A stretch of 39,523 nt of DNA from Deinococcus marmoris DSM 12784 (GCF_000701405.1 NZ_JNIV01000040.1:1-39523), one strand, 5' to 3'; positions 30,648 to 39,523 are shown, numbered from the stretch's first letter. Notes: generated by a model from the letters alone, not told the origin. Numbers and translations: made by a program.

Positions 30648-31313
30648 ATGAAATTCTCCTCCTCTTTGCTGGGCACTGCACTGGGCACTGCAACCCTGGG
30701 CCTGCTGACCCTAAGTCCGTTCACGGGCGCACAGGCCGTGAACTTCGGCGGGCTGAACGTCACGCCACGCGGCCCCCAGAACCTGAATCTGGAAACCGGC
30801 GTCACCGAACTCCCGCAGGGCGGCACTGCCACCGACAGCAAGGGCGGCCTGAAACTGGTGGCCGGGGCCATGACCCTGAACCCCGGCAAGGTTCTGACCG
30901 CCCAGAACGCCGTCCTGACCACCAAACAGGGCGGAACGCTGCGGGCGGCGCAGGTGGTCTACGATCTCAAGTCCTCCACCGTGACCGCCACGGGGGGCGT
31001 GACCTACAACGACGCCCGCTTCAAGAACCTGAGTGCGCCGCGCGTGATCCTGAACGTGAACAGCGCCTTCGTGACCGCGCTGGGCGGCGTGAAGGCCGAC
31101 GGTCCCGCCCTAAGCGGCGCGGCGCTGGTCTTTGACCTGAACACCATGCAGGCCGTGCTGACCGGGCCGTATACCGCGAAGCAGGGAACGCTGAATGCCT
31201 CGGCGGACGCGGCGGGCCGCCTGCTGCTGGTCTTCGGTGGCAATCAGGTGGTGCGCTCGTCTACCAGCCCGGACGCAGCCACGCTGGGCCGGTTCACGCC
31301 TTATCTGAAGTAA
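30648..31313 (+). CDS. OstA/LptA-like secreted protein
   Basis: A 221-residue exported protein. A signal peptide (about 1-30, ending TGAQA) is followed by beta-rich repeats of the OstA/LptA type: [34 protein letters not shown] and [21 protein letters not shown]. The pattern 'variable-DL-T-x-x-A-T-GGV' is the hallmark of this fold, which in Proteobacteria carries lipopolysaccharide across the periplasm. Deinococcus has an outer layer but no classical lipopolysaccharide, so another lipid or glycan cargo is likely. The ATG at 30648 is supported by TACGGT (30636-30641) 6 nt upstream and by the signal peptide. A strong hairpin terminator follows. Confidence 0.8.
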   Translation: MKFSSSLLGTALGTATLGLLTLSPFTGAQAVNFGGLNVTPRGPQNLNLETGVTELPQGGTATDSKGGLKLVAGAMTLNPGKVLTAQNAVLTTKQGGTLRAAQVVYDLKSSTVTATGGVTYNDARFKNLSAPRVILNVNSAFVTALGGVKADGPALSGAALVFDLNTMQAVLTGPYTAKQGTLNASADAAGRLLLVFGGNQVVRSSTSPDAATLGRFTPYLK

Positions 31314-31321
31314 ACGTCGGC

Positions 31322-31373
31322 AAAAAACGGTGCGCCGGGACGGCTTGAACAGCGTCCCGCACACCGTTTTTCG
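31322..31373. terminator. Two-way intrinsic terminator
   Basis: AAAAAACGGTG (31322-31332) pairs with CACCGTTTTT (31362-31371), and CGGGACG (31336-31342) pairs with CGTCCCG (31353-31359) around a 10-base loop. A-runs on one side and T-runs on the other let it end transcription of both the OstA-like gene and the Rrf2 gene, which converge here. Confidence 0.88.
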
Positions 31374-31380
31374 TATTTTC

Positions 31381-31863
31381 TCAGGCGTTCGGCTTCAGCA
31401 GATGCCCCAGACAGTGGCCGTAGCTGACGCCCTGGCGCGCGTCGGTCACCAGATCGGCCACGCTGAACTCCTGCAACACGCCCAGCATGGCGTCGCGCAT
31501 ACGGGTATAGACCGTGGCGCGGGCGTGGCAGCGGTCCTCCTCCGGGCAGGACTCGTGCCAGTTGAGACTGATGCAGCTCAGGGGCGCAACCGGGCCGTCA
31601 ATGGCGCGCACCACCTCACACAGGCTGATCAGCGCAGCCTTGCGGGCCAGCGCATAGCCGCCGCCGATGCCCTTCTTGCTCTTGACCACGCCCTTGTTGC
31701 CCAGCGCCGCCAGGATTCGCACCAGATACGGGCGGTGAACCCCGGTGGCCTCGCTGATTTCCTCGCTGGACACCCAGCGCGTGGCGTCCCCTGTCCCCTG
31801 GTAGTGGGTCCCCAGGAAACCCAGGGCCTGAAAAGCGTACACGTCGGTGGCCGAGAGGCGCAT
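31381..31863 (-). CDS. Rrf2 family transcriptional regulator, probable iron-sulfur sensor
   Basis: A 160-residue winged-helix repressor of the Rrf2 family (IscR, NsrR, RirA). Conserved parts are [44 protein letters not shown] (helix-turn-helix and wing, about residues 31-74) and [13 protein letters not shown]. Three cysteines at about 97, 106 and 112 (C-x8-C-x5-C, in [18 protein letters not shown]) are placed like the cluster ligands of the family. This suggests control by an iron-sulfur cluster that senses iron, nitric oxide or oxidation. A further Cys lies near the C-terminus. TAAACT (31870-31875, minus) is 6 nt before the ATG. No cluster-assembly genes adjoin it. A cysteine-desulfurase-like gene lies about 3 kb away. 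Confidence 0.92.
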   Translation of the reverse strand: MRLSATDVYAFQALGFLGTHYQGTGDATRWVSSEEISEATGVHRPYLVRILAALGNKGVVKSKKGIGGGYALARKAALISLCEVVRAIDGPVAPLSCISLNWHESCPEEDRCHARATVYTRMRDAMLGVLQEFSVADLVTDARQGVSYGHCLGHLLKPNA

Positions 31864-32045
31864 CCGGGGAGTTTAGTGCAGATGCGGGGCGGAGGGGCCG
31901 CATCTGATACGGATTCCGTCTGCTTCACCAACAAACCGGGAAAGTGCCAGGGCTTTTGCCGCACGCCCGGAACCCACCCTGCCCTGCTGTTTCTCGCATC
32001 CGCCAGATCAAACCGCCTGTGCAGATGATTTCAGCGGAGTCGGTC

Positions 32046-32900
<855 letters not shown>

Positions 32901-32931
32901 GCGGAAAGCTAGCAGGCTTTACAGTAACGGG
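32901..32931. promoter_or_regulatory. Overlapping divergent leaderless promoters of the DUF1028 and BKACE genes
   Basis: Only 31 bp separate the two start codons. TAGCTT (32906-32911, minus) serves the left gene and TACAGT (32920-32925, plus) the right gene. With normal spacing each -35 box would fall inside the first codons of the other gene, so the two polymerases would compete for the same DNA. Confidence 0.55.
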
Positions 32932-33645
32932 GTGTTGAAAGCGGCCCTGAACGGCAACCGGACCCCCGACGAGCATCCCCGAATTCCCGTCACGCCCCAG
33001 CAACTGGCCGGGGCGGCGCATGAGGCGGTGGAGGCTGGCGCGGACGCCCTGCATCTGCACCCCCGGAATGCGGCGGGGGCGGAAAGTCTGGATGCAGAAG
33101 ACGCCGCGCAGGCGCTGAACGCCGTGCGCGCCGCGTGTCCGGGCGTTCCCGTGGGCATCTCCAGCGGCTGGTGGATTCTGCCGGATTCGGAAAAAAGATT
33201 GGCTGCCGTCCGCGCCTGGACGGTGCTGCCCGATTTCGTTTCCGTCAACTGGCACGAGGAGCAATCCCCCGAACTGGCCGAACTGTTGCTTGAACGCGGC
33301 ATTGGCGTGGAGGCGGGACTGTGGACGGCGGACGCGGTGCGGGGATTTCTGGACTGGCCCCGGCGTGACGAGGTGCTGCGCCTCCTGCTGGAAATGCCCG
33401 ACAAACCCATCCGCGATTACAAGGCTGAGCTAGGGAAGATGTTCGCCCTGCTGGACGCCTCCGATCTGGACAAGCCCACCGTGCTGCACGGCCTGGGCGA
33501 GAGTGCCTGGCCCCTGCTGCGCGAGGCGGCGCGGCGCGGCCTGAGCGCCCGCATCGGCCTGGAGGACACCCTGCTGCTGCCCGGCGACTTTGCGGCTGCC
33601 AACAACGCGGAACTGGTGCGTGTGGCGCGGGAAATGCTGGGGTGA
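32932..33645 (+). CDS. BKACE family protein (3-keto-5-aminohexanoate cleavage enzyme family, DUF849)
   Basis: A 237-residue zinc-dependent beta-keto acid cleavage enzyme, which condenses a beta-keto acid with acetyl-CoA. Family features: LKAALNGNRTPDEHPRIPVT at the N-terminus, the metal-binding HLHPRN (about residue 41), VPVGISSGWWI, VSVNWHEEQ and GLESALE-like C-terminal IGLEDTLLLPG. It is shorter than the usual 270-300 residues. The GTG at 32932 is chosen because it starts the conserved block and TACAGT (32920-32925) ends 6 nt upstream. The open frame from 32776 runs through the neighbouring gene and was rejected. The actual beta-keto substrate is not predictable. The neighbour is a DUF1028 gene. 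Confidence 0.85.
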   Translation: MLKAALNGNRTPDEHPRIPVTPQQLAGAAHEAVEAGADALHLHPRNAAGAESLDAEDAAQALNAVRAACPGVPVGISSGWWILPDSEKRLAAVRAWTVLPDFVSVNWHEEQSPELAELLLERGIGVEAGLWTADAVRGFLDWPRRDEVLRLLLEMPDKPIRDYKAELGKMFALLDASDLDKPTVLHGLGESAWPLLREAARRGLSARIGLEDTLLLPGDFAAANNAELVRVAREMLG

Positions 33646-33810
33646 GGGTTGATGGGGGAAGGTTGACGGTTAATGGAGAACAGCCAGGAATCACCTGCAT
33701 TACCTGTGGCCCCCCAAAGGAACAACAAGGCTCTCCCAGACTGTCTTTTCAGCCCTTAGACTCTCAGACCCTTTGACCCCTGGACACCGGCAAGTGTTAC
33801 CCTCGCCACG

Positions 33811-34620
33811 ATGCTCACCTTTGCCCAGGCCGTCACCGAGCGCACCCGCCGACTGAACACCCGCCTGTGCGTGGGCCTGGACCCGCGCCGGGACGCCTAC
33901 CGCAACACCGCCCACCTGAAAGCCCACACGCTGGAGGTGCTGGAGGCGTGCGCCCCGTATGCCGCCTGTATCAAGCCGCAGTTTGCCTTTTACGAGGCGC
34001 TGGGGCTGAAAGGCTTCAGTATTCTGGAAGAGGTCTGCGCCGCCGCCCGCACGCTGGGATTGCCCGTGCTGCTGGACGCCAAACGCGGCGACATCGGCAG
34101 CACGGCGGGGGCCTATGCGCGGGCGTGGCTGACCGGGCGGCACGCAGGGGCGGCGCTGACGGTCAATCCCTTTCTGGGTTTTGAAACGCTGACCCCCTTC
34201 GTGGACACGGCGCAGGAAAACGGCGGCGCGGTGTTCGTGCTGGTCAAGACGAGCAATCCTGGTCAGGCCGACTTGCAGGGCAGCGGCGTGAGCGAACGGG
34301 TGGCGGTGGAGGTGGCCCGCCTGAACGCACAGGAACCAGAGGGCGAATACGCCAGCGTCGGTGCGGTGGTGGGCGCGACGCACGCGGCGGACCTCGCCAC
34401 CTTCCGTGCCTTGATGCCGCGTGCGCTGCTGCTGCTGCCTGGGCTGGGCGCACAGGGGGCCGCCGCCGCCGATTTACAGGGGGCATTTCACACGGGCGGT
34501 ACGGGCGCACTCGCCAGCGCCAGCCGGGGCGTGCAGTACGCGGACGGGCTGGATGTGGCAGCCAGTGTGGAGGCGGCGAAAGGGTTCAGGGATGAGTTGA
34601 ATAGCGTTCTAGACGCTTAG
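33811..34620 (+). CDS. pyrF: Orotidine-5'-phosphate decarboxylase
   Basis: Last step of UMP synthesis: decarboxylates orotidine monophosphate. The 269 residues are of the long type 2 form, also seen in Actinobacteria. The start [25 protein letters not shown], the catalytic [15 protein letters not shown] (about residues 89-103, with the Lys-Asp tetrad), [10 protein letters not shown] (about 148) and [11 protein letters not shown] near 208 are clear. TACCCT (33798-33803) lies 7 nt before the ATG, with TTGACC (33773-33778) as a possible -35 at a spacing of 19. The gene stands alone; no other pyr gene is near. It converges with the aminotransferase, and repeat C lies in the gap. Confidence 0.96.
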   Translation: MLTFAQAVTERTRRLNTRLCVGLDPRRDAYRNTAHLKAHTLEVLEACAPYAACIKPQFAFYEALGLKGFSILEEVCAAARTLGLPVLLDAKRGDIGSTAGAYARAWLTGRHAGAALTVNPFLGFETLTPFVDTAQENGGAVFVLVKTSNPGQADLQGSGVSERVAVEVARLNAQEPEGEYASVGAVVGATHAADLATFRALMPRALLLLPGLGAQGAAAADLQGAFHTGGTGALASASRGVQYADGLDVAASVEAAKGFRDELNSVLDA

Positions 34621-34633
34621 TTTTGATGCCTTC

Positions 34634-34714
34634 CCCTCTACCCTCGTGGGAGAGGGAGGGAGGAGCGCAGCGACGGAAGGGTGAGGGGGCCACCGAGCAG
34701 GCCACTACCACAAA
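34634..34714 (-). repeat. Palindromic intergenic repeat, copy C
   Basis: Read on the minus strand: GGCCTGCTCGGTGGCCCCC, TCACCCTTCCG, a CGCTGCGC core, CTCCCTCCCTCTCCC and ACGAGGG. It lies between the convergent pyrF and aminotransferase genes. It is the most complete copy in the window and still has the uninterrupted target-like CTCCCACGAG that the IS4 element used in copy B. Confidence 0.7.
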
Positions 34715-34746
34715 CAGAATGCCAAATGCCGCCTTTTTCTCCGCCC

Positions 34747-35949
34747 TCAAATCCCTGCCAGCAGCCGCTCCACATCCTCCAGAGTCGTGTAATGCGCGAT
34801 GCTGACGCGCACGACGCCCTCGGGGTACAGGCCCAGGTCCTTGAGGGGCTGCACGGCGTAGAAATGCCCCGCTGCCACATCCACCCCGGCAGCGGTCAGG
34901 CGGGCAGCAGTCTGATCAGCAGATTCGCCGTCCACGCGGAAGGCCGCCGTTCCCACCCGGCCCGTCATGTCCTGCGGGCCGTAGAGGGTCACGTTTTCCA
35001 TCCCCGCCAGCCCGGAGATCAGGCGCTCGGCCACCGGCTTTTCCAGTTCGGCAATCCGCGCGTAGGCGGACACCAGGGCGGCCCGCGTCAACTCTTCCGA
35101 CTCCCCCAGCTCGCGCAGGTAATCCAGCGTTCCCAGCCAGCCGGCCAGCAGTTCGTACTGCGGCGTGCCGTGTTCAATGCCCGTGATGTCGCCGTCCGGC
35201 ACAAAGCTCAGCTTGGGCCAGGGCAGGTGGGCGCGGTGTTCGGGCCTGATCCACAGTGCCCCCAGATGTGGGCCGAAGACCTTGTAGGGGCTGAACATCA
35301 CGAAATCCGCGCCCCACGCCTGTACGTCCGGCAGCGTGTGCGGCGCGGCGTGGACGGCATCTATCATCGTCCAGCCACCTGCCGCACGCACCTGGGCCGC
35401 CACGGCGGGAATATCCACGGTGACGCCCAGCGCGTTGCTGGCCGCCGTCACCGACACCAGACGCGTTTTATCCGAGAGCAGTTCCGCCAGATCGTCGGCG
35501 TGCAGGCGCATTTCCGGCGGGCGGGCGTGCCAGACCTTCACGGTCACGCCCACGCGCTCCAGCTCGCGCCAGGGGCTGGCGTTGGCCTCGTGTTCCAGGC
35601 CCGACACGATCACCTCGTCCCCCGGCCCCCACAACCGGGCGAAGGCGGCGGACAGGCGGAAGGCCAGCGCGGTGGCGCTCTGCGCCAGCGCCACATCCTC
35701 GGGCTGGGCGTTCAGGAACAGGGCGGTGGCCGCGCGCGCCCGGTGTTTGAGGGCCAGAATCTCGGCTCCCGGCAGGTGCCCAGGCATGGCGTTGGTTGCG
35801 CCGTAGCGCATCAGGTGAGCGGTGATCGCTTCAATGGCACGCAGGGGCAGCAGCCCGCCCGCCGCGTTGTCCAGATACGCGCGGCCCGCAGCCAGCGGGG
35901 GAAACTGTTCGCGCAGACGGTGGGGCAGGGTCAATGTCGCGGGGGTCAT
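34747..35949 (-). CDS. Cysteine desulfurase-like class V aminotransferase
   Basis: A 400-residue PLP enzyme of the class V group, closest in memory to the VC1184-type subfamily of cysteine desulfurase-like proteins. Seen: YLDNAAGGLLP at the N-terminus, EHEANASPWRELE, TAASNALGVTVDI, IDAVHAAPHTLPDVQAWGADFV, and the PLP-binding Lys in FSPYKVFGPHLGALW (about 213-227). A C-terminal lobe ends VRVSIAHYTTLEDVERLL. The catalytic Cys loop of true NifS/IscS enzymes is not obvious (AFRVDGESADQ-type region only), so a role in iron-sulfur assembly is uncertain. TACACT (35956-35961, minus) lies 6 nt before the ATG. It is upstream of nothing co-oriented and is followed by repeat C. Confidence 0.9.
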   Translation of the reverse strand: MTPATLTLPHRLREQFPPLAAGRAYLDNAAGGLLPLRAIEAITAHLMRYGATNAMPGHLPGAEILALKHRARAATALFLNAQPEDVALAQSATALAFRLSAAFARLWGPGDEVIVSGLEHEANASPWRELERVGVTVKVWHARPPEMRLHADDLAELLSDKTRLVSVTAASNALGVTVDIPAVAAQVRAAGGWTMIDAVHAAPHTLPDVQAWGADFVMFSPYKVFGPHLGALWIRPEHRAHLPWPKLSFVPDGDITGIEHGTPQYELLAGWLGTLDYLRELGESEELTRAALVSAYARIAELEKPVAERLISGLAGMENVTLYGPQDMTGRVGTAAFRVDGESADQTAARLTAAGVDVAAGHFYAVQPLKDLGLYPEGVVRVSIAHYTTLEDVERLLAGI

Positions 35950-36008
35950 GTCCAGAGTGTAGGCCGGTCTGAATGCCCGGAGGTGATGGAAGCTCTCACC
36001 GCTCCTGC

Positions 36009-36461
36009 TCAGATGGGCTGCACGCCAGCCGGAACCGGCTCACCCCCCCTCAAAGCCTCCACAAACGCTCCGAATTGCACCGCCAGCGCGTCACGAACAC
36101 TCCGCCAGCGCTCCAGCGATTCGCCCGAGGGATCGGGAAAGGGATAGTGCAGGCGCGTCGTCTGGCCCCCATACGCCGGACACGCCGCATCCGCCGAGTC
36201 GCAGACGGTGATCACGTAATCGAAGTTCTGTGCGTCGGGAACGTCCCACAGCGTCTTGCTGGTGTGGGCTTCCAGGCTCAGGCCCAGTTCGGCCATGACG
36301 GTGCGGGCCTCGTCCTTGACGCGGGTGGCCTCGGTTCCCGCCGAATGCACGTCCAGCGGCAGGCCCACGCGCCCGGCAGCCGCGCGGGTCAGTGCCTCGG
36401 CCATCTGCGAGCGGGCCGAATTGTGGGTGCAGAGGATCAGGACGCGGGGAGTGAGATTCAT
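36009..36461 (-). CDS. arsC: Arsenate reductase, thioredoxin-coupled (low-molecular-weight phosphatase type)
   Basis: A 150-residue reductase of arsenate to arsenite. The P-loop is CTHNSARS at residues 11-18, after VLIL. The redox pair C87 and C94 (VCDSADAACPAYGG) has the seven-residue spacing of the Staphylococcus pI258-type enzymes, which separates it from plain phosphatases. The ATG at 36461 is chosen because TATGGT (36468-36473, minus) ends 6 nt upstream. The longer frame from 36494 adds only sequence without homology. No ArsR, ArsB or Acr3 gene adjoins it, so it may act with genes elsewhere. Confidence 0.9.
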   Translation of the reverse strand: MNLTPRVLILCTHNSARSQMAEALTRAAAGRVGLPLDVHSAGTEATRVKDEARTVMAELGLSLEAHTSKTLWDVPDAQNFDYVITVCDSADAACPAYGGQTTRLHYPFPDPSGESLERWRSVRDALAVQFGAFVEALRGGEPVPAGVQPI

Positions 36462-36605
36462 TGACCCACCATAACCGCGCCTCTGCCCAGGCAAATCAGC
36501 GGGAAGTCAGGGCCGGGAGGTCAGAGTCGGAGACTGCCATTAACCCCCACTTGCTCACTCTTTGGTGTGATGCACCATCTCATGCACCCCCCCTATCCTT
36601 TACCG
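36462..36605 (+). promoter_or_regulatory. Upstream region of the small membrane protein / PBP operon with direct repeats
   Basis: TATCCT at 36594-36599 ends 6 nt before the ATG. Upstream, ATGCACC occurs at 36570-36576 and 36582-36588 (period 12), and GGTG/CACC (36564-36576) forms a short inverted repeat. These could bind a regulator of the cell-wall operon. Confidence 0.4.
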
Positions 36606-36902
36606 ATGAGTTTCGTCCGCAAACCCCGCCCGTATTCCTCCGGTCTGCCGTCGGTGGGGCTGCCCGGTGCAGCCAGGGCCAGTGCGGCGCGGGAGGCTCC
36701 CAGACCCGAGAAGGCGAGGAAGGCCAACCGCCCCCCACGCGGCCCCCGTCCGGCCATGAGCTGGGCCGGGGCGGTCACCGGACTGGCGGTGCTGGGCACG
36801 GCGCTGGTGATTCTGGTGGGCGCGTCGGGCCTGTGGAACAGCGTGGCCCGCGACTGGCAGTTCCGCTCGGCGGCGGCGGGCGTCACCGACGTGGCCCGTT
36901 AA
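36606..36902 (+). CDS. Small single-pass membrane protein upstream of a class A PBP
   Basis: A 98-residue protein not recognised as a named family. Residues 1-50 are rich in Pro, Arg and Ala (FVRKPRPYSSG, ARKANRPPRGPR), so a cytoplasmic, disordered, basic arm is likely. Residues about 54-76 (WAGAVTGLAVLGTALVILVGA) form one membrane helix. A short outer tail follows (LWNSVARDWQFRSAAAG). The ATG at 36606 has a leaderless -10 box 6 nt upstream. Earlier Met codons at 36567 lie in the promoter. The stop codon is 10 nt before the PBP start, so the two genes form an operon. An accessory role for the PBP is an inference from position only. Confidence 0.7.
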   Translation: MSFVRKPRPYSSGLPSVGLPGAARASAAREAPRPEKARKANRPPRGPRPAMSWAGAVTGLAVLGTALVILVGASGLWNSVARDWQFRSAAAGVTDVAR

Positions 36903-36912
36903 GGCCGTGAAC

Positions 36913-39051
36913 ATGAGACAGAACAGCTTGAAGCAAAAGCTCACCTTCTGGCGCAATCCCTGGCCGCGCACGCCGTTCGTACAGCGCCCCAAATCGCGCT
37001 GGACGCTGCGGCGCACTTTGCGGGCGGGGCTGGCCACCGTGGGCGTGCTGACGCTGGGAATGATGGGGCTGGGTGTGGCGGGCGCGTGGAGTACCGGGTC
37101 CTTTACCCGCGTGTGGAACCTGCGCTCGGAGTTGCGGCCCATTGAAGTTCAGGACCGCCGGGGGCAGCCGCTGGGCGTGATTGACCACTGCCGCGAGGGC
37201 CAGACCACCAACGCCGTGCCGTGCCGCGAGTCGCTGAGCGTGCCGCTGACCGGGGTTTCGCAGGCGTTCCTGCTGGCCTACGTGGCAAAGGAAGACGTGC
37301 GTTTCTTCTCGCACTCCGGCGTGGACCTGGGCCGCCTGCCCCGCGCCCTGCTGAGCGGCGCGGGCGGCAGCACGCTGACCATGCAACTGCTGAAGAACAA
37401 CGTGCTGGCCGGGCATTTTGACTACGACACGCAGCGGCGCGGGCTGGGGCTGGTGATGGCGCGCAAGGCCACCGAGTTCGTGCTGGCCCCCCTGGTTACC
37501 CTGCGCTACGGACGGCCCGAGGTGCTGGCAATGAGCGTCAACAGCCTGCCGTGGATCGGCATCGGCCAGCGCAAGGGCGTGTACGACGCGGCACGGGCGG
37601 TCTTTGGCGTGGACCCGGCAGACCTGAATCTGGCCCAGAGTGCCTTTCTGGTGGGCCTGCTGCCCGCGCCAGGGCGTTATCTGGTGGCGGCGGACACCCC
37701 GCCCGAAACGGCCACCGCCCGCTTTCGCTGGATGCGTTCTCAGCAACTGCTGACCCTGCGAATCCTGCGCTCCCACGGCCTGATTTCGGAGAACGATTAT
37801 CTGGCGGCAGCTTCCGTCCCCCTCCAGCCCCGGCTGTGGCGCACCGAGTACGCGGGCAGTGGCGGCGATTTGCGGATCGTGAGCGCCACGCGCAATCCCG
37901 ACTACCGCAACGATCCCGAACCCGTGTGGGCCATGCAGGAACTGGTGCGGCGCGAGCTGAGGGCGGCGGGCCTGAATCCCAGCAAGGTCAGCCGTGTAGT
38001 TCTGACCATTGACGCGCGGGCGCAGGCCGAACTGTCGCGGCGCGTGAGCGGCGAGGGTGCGACTGGCCCACGTCCACCCGGTATCGCAGAGGGCGCAGCG
38101 GTGGTGGACGTGCGCGGCGGCGGCATCGTGGCTCTTGCCAGCAGTACGGGCGGCAACGAGAGCAGCGACGCCGGGCGGCAGTGGGCGGCCTACGCGCAGC
38201 GCCCGGTGGCCAGCACGGTCAAGCCGCTCCTGTATGCCACGGCTTTCGGCACCGGGGACGGGGACCTCAACCAGTTCTCCACCTTCACGGATACAGCCAC
38301 CCGTTACGGTTCGCAGGCCATCGCCAACAATTCCGGCACCTTCCTGGGCCGCGCCGTCACCGTGCGTGAGGCCAACGCCCGCAGCCTGAACACGGTGGCC
38401 GTGCAGGTGGGGACCGGGCGGGAAGCAGCACTACGGAAAGTCCTGGCAGGCGTGAACTATCAGGAGGACAGCGCCAACCGCTCCAGCCCGGCGCTGGGAA
38501 CGTTCCGGGCCTCGCCGCTGACGGTGGCGGCGGCGTACGGCAGCTTCGCCAACGGCGGGACGCTGTGCCAGCCGCATCTGCTGGCCGAGGTCTACGGCGC
38601 GAACGACAGACCGCTGCCCCTGCGCCGCCGCGACTGTCAGCCGCTGTGGGACCCGGTGGTAGCGTACGAGACCTTTGACATGCTGACGGGGGCGGTGGGC
38701 GATTCTGCCGGACACGTCCAGTTCCTGCGCCCCAGTTTCTTTCAGCGCCTGAACGGCCAGAACATGCCGCTGGGCGCGAAGTCCGGCACCACCGACGACA
38801 TCAACGACATGTGGTGCGCGGGCGTGACCCCGCAGTACGCGATGGCCGTCTGGATCGGTGACCCGGATGGCCGTCAGAGCGTGCCCGTGGGCCTCTACCG
38901 CGAACAGGCCGCCTGCCGCGAGATCGGCCTGCTGCGCGAGTTGCCGCACGACATCAAAAACGTGGAAGTCCCGCCTGGGATCACGCAGGTGGGCGGCGTG
39001 GCCGTGCCGATTCCGGGGCTGAATCCGAGAAACCCGGTGCCGCCGGGGTGA
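36913..39051 (+). CDS. Class A penicillin-binding protein (glycosyltransferase and transpeptidase)
   Basis: A 712-residue bifunctional peptidoglycan synthase. The N-terminal membrane anchor is about residues 36-58 (LATVGVLTLGMMGLGVAG). The GT51 glycosyltransferase has KEDVRFFSHSGVD (catalytic Glu near 125), GGSTLTMQLLKN (about 153-164) and RKATEFVLAPLVTLRYGRPE. The transpeptidase has STVK near 434, SLN near 490 and KSGT near 623. All three active-site motifs are intact, so it should bind beta-lactams. In the GT51 domain the usual LNxxYFG segment is replaced by VNSLPWIG, which is unusual. ATG at 36913 is preferred to GTG at 36907 because AAGG at 36901-36904 is 8 nt upstream. It follows the small membrane protein in an operon. 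There is no C-terminal extension such as the PASTA domains of some relatives. Confidence 0.93.
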   Translation: MRQNSLKQKLTFWRNPWPRTPFVQRPKSRWTLRRTLRAGLATVGVLTLGMMGLGVAGAWSTGSFTRVWNLRSELRPIEVQDRRGQPLGVIDHCREGQTTNAVPCRESLSVPLTGVSQAFLLAYVAKEDVRFFSHSGVDLGRLPRALLSGAGGSTLTMQLLKNNVLAGHFDYDTQRRGLGLVMARKATEFVLAPLVTLRYGRPEVLAMSVNSLPWIGIGQRKGVYDAARAVFGVDPADLNLAQSAFLVGLLPAPGRYLVAADTPPETATARFRWMRSQQLLTLRILRSHGLISENDYLAAASVPLQPRLWRTEYAGSGGDLRIVSATRNPDYRNDPEPVWAMQELVRRELRAAGLNPSKVSRVVLTIDARAQAELSRRVSGEGATGPRPPGIAEGAAVVDVRGGGIVALASSTGGNESSDAGRQWAAYAQRPVASTVKPLLYATAFGTGDGDLNQFSTFTDTATRYGSQAIANNSGTFLGRAVTVREANARSLNTVAVQVGTGREAALRKVLAGVNYQEDSANRSSPALGTFRASPLTVAAAYGSFANGGTLCQPHLLAEVYGANDRPLPLRRRDCQPLWDPVVAYETFDMLTGAVGDSAGHVQFLRPSFFQRLNGQNMPLGAKSGTTDDINDMWCAGVTPQYAMAVWIGDPDGRQSVPVGLYREQAACREIGLLRELPHDIKNVEVPPGITQVGGVAVPIPGLNPRNPVPPG

Positions 39052-39200
39052 GGGGTGAGCGGGAAAAGCCAAGCGGACTTGCGTTTTTCTTCGGCCTGCC
39101 CGGTGGACCCCCCTCCCCAACCCTCCCCCGCAAGGGGAGAGGGAGCAAAAAGCCCCAGAACTTTGCTTCGCTCCACCTTCACGCCAACCAAAAAAACCTT
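39052..39200. other. Intergenic region downstream of the PBP gene
   Basis: About 150 bp without a gene. The palindromic repeat E occupies 39108-39154 and could serve as the end signal of the PBP transcript. The sequence after it is lower in GC, ending in an A-rich run (39189-39195) and CCTTA just before the IS5-like end. Confidence 0.5.
39108..39154 (+). repeat. Palindromic intergenic repeat, second family, copy E
   Basis: CCCTCCCCAACCCTCCCCC, GCAA, GGGGAGAGGGAG, then CAAAAAG. The first part is nearly identical to copy D read on the minus strand (12620-12672). It lies just downstream of the PBP gene. Confidence 0.55.
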
Positions 39201-39523
39201 AGAGCGCGTTTATAAAGGGTCAGACCCGGTGGCAAGCTTGAGGTGTGAAACGCAAGCCTTACTCGTCGGACCTGACCCAAGCCCAGTTTAAGCGGCTCGA
39301 ACCACTCCTCCCCTCTGCCAAGCCAGGAGGGCGGCCACGCACGGTCGATCTCTACGAGGTGCTGTGCGCGATCATGTACGTCTTGCAGGGCGGCATTGCC
39401 TGGAGAAACCTGCCGCATGACTTTCCAGCGTGGCAGACGGTGTATTCGTACTTTCGCCGTTTTGAAGCTGACGGTTCATGGGAGGCGATCAATCGCGTCC
39501 TGGTGCGGGAAACTCGGCAGGCA
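39201..39523 (+). mobile_element. IS5-family-like insertion sequence, left part (runs off right edge)
   Basis: The left end is placed at 39201, where GAGCGCGTTTATAAAGGG begins, preceded by TTA (39198-39200). TTA is a duplication type common in the IS427-like group. The other end lies outside the window, so the inverted repeat and the target duplication cannot be confirmed. It carries the start of a transposase gene. Confidence 0.6.
39245..39523 (+). CDS. IS5-family transposase, N-terminal 93 residues (partial at window edge)
   Basis: The frame starts with GTG at 39245 and stays open to the last base. The sequence KRKPYSSDLTQAQFKRLEPL, KPGGRPRTVDLYEVLCAIMY, LQGGIAWRNLPHDFPAWQ and YSYFRRFEADG is the familiar N-terminal DNA-binding part of IS5/IS427-type transposases (DUF4096-like). 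The DDE core is beyond the edge. In many such elements the protein is made from two frames by slippage, which cannot be checked here. It lies downstream of the PBP operon in the same orientation. Confidence 0.9.
   Translation, partial: MKRKPYSSDLTQAQFKRLEPLLPSAKPGGRPRTVDLYEVLCAIMYVLQGGIAWRNLPHDFPAWQTVYSYFRRFEADGSWEAINRVLVRETRQA

Overview
The window looks like chromosomal or megaplasmid DNA of a Deinococcus species. DNA is GC-rich throughout. Proteins resemble Deinococcus types, including a long DnaE of 1333 residues. Most genes have a TANNNT -10 box only 5-9 nt before the start codon, the leaderless-mRNA layout known from Deinococcus. That layout was used here to choose many start codons.

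Layout. 1-479: nested copies of an IS66-like element against the 3' end of dnaE (487-4488, minus). 4606-5589: an aldo/keto reductase. 5667-15418: a complete but rearranged type II Wadjet anti-plasmid system. jetD (plus) converges on jetC (minus). Then come an IS4-family element inserted in an intergenic palindromic repeat, and jetB and jetA (minus, overlapping). A GNAT acetyltransferase is divergent from jetA, and a Pnkp-like kinase-phosphatase follows. 17304-19660: an isoprenylcysteine-methyltransferase-like membrane protein and a MacB-type ABC transporter. 19975-26393: a secreted DUF4127 protein, a GAF-GAF-PAS-GGDEF-EAL signalling protein, an EamA transporter and a secreted membrane-anchored protein with a glucodextranase-C-like domain. 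26394-26880 has no gene and is rich in repeats. 26881-31863: proB, a secreted repeat protein, an AMIN-amidase, an OstA/LptA-like secreted protein, a two-way terminator and an Rrf2 regulator. 32046-36461: DUF1028 protein and BKACE enzyme back to back, pyrF, a cysteine-desulfurase-like aminotransferase and ArsC. 36606-39051: a small membrane protein followed by a class A penicillin-binding protein. 39201 to the end: the start of an IS5-family element.

The most notable system is the Wadjet locus. JetA, JetB and JetC form an SMC-like condensin that recognises small circular DNA, and JetD is the Toprim nuclease subunit that cleaves it. Here the usual single operon is split into three transcription units: jetAB, jetC with its own candidate promoter, and jetD on the opposite strand. 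All four frames look intact, so the system may still work. Other points worth attention are a roughly 200-bp patch of lower GC in dnaE centred on a known DnaE intein insertion position, the shortened Pnkp without a ligase domain, the overlapping divergent promoters of DUF1028/BKACE, and several families of palindromic intergenic repeats, one of them the IS4 target.
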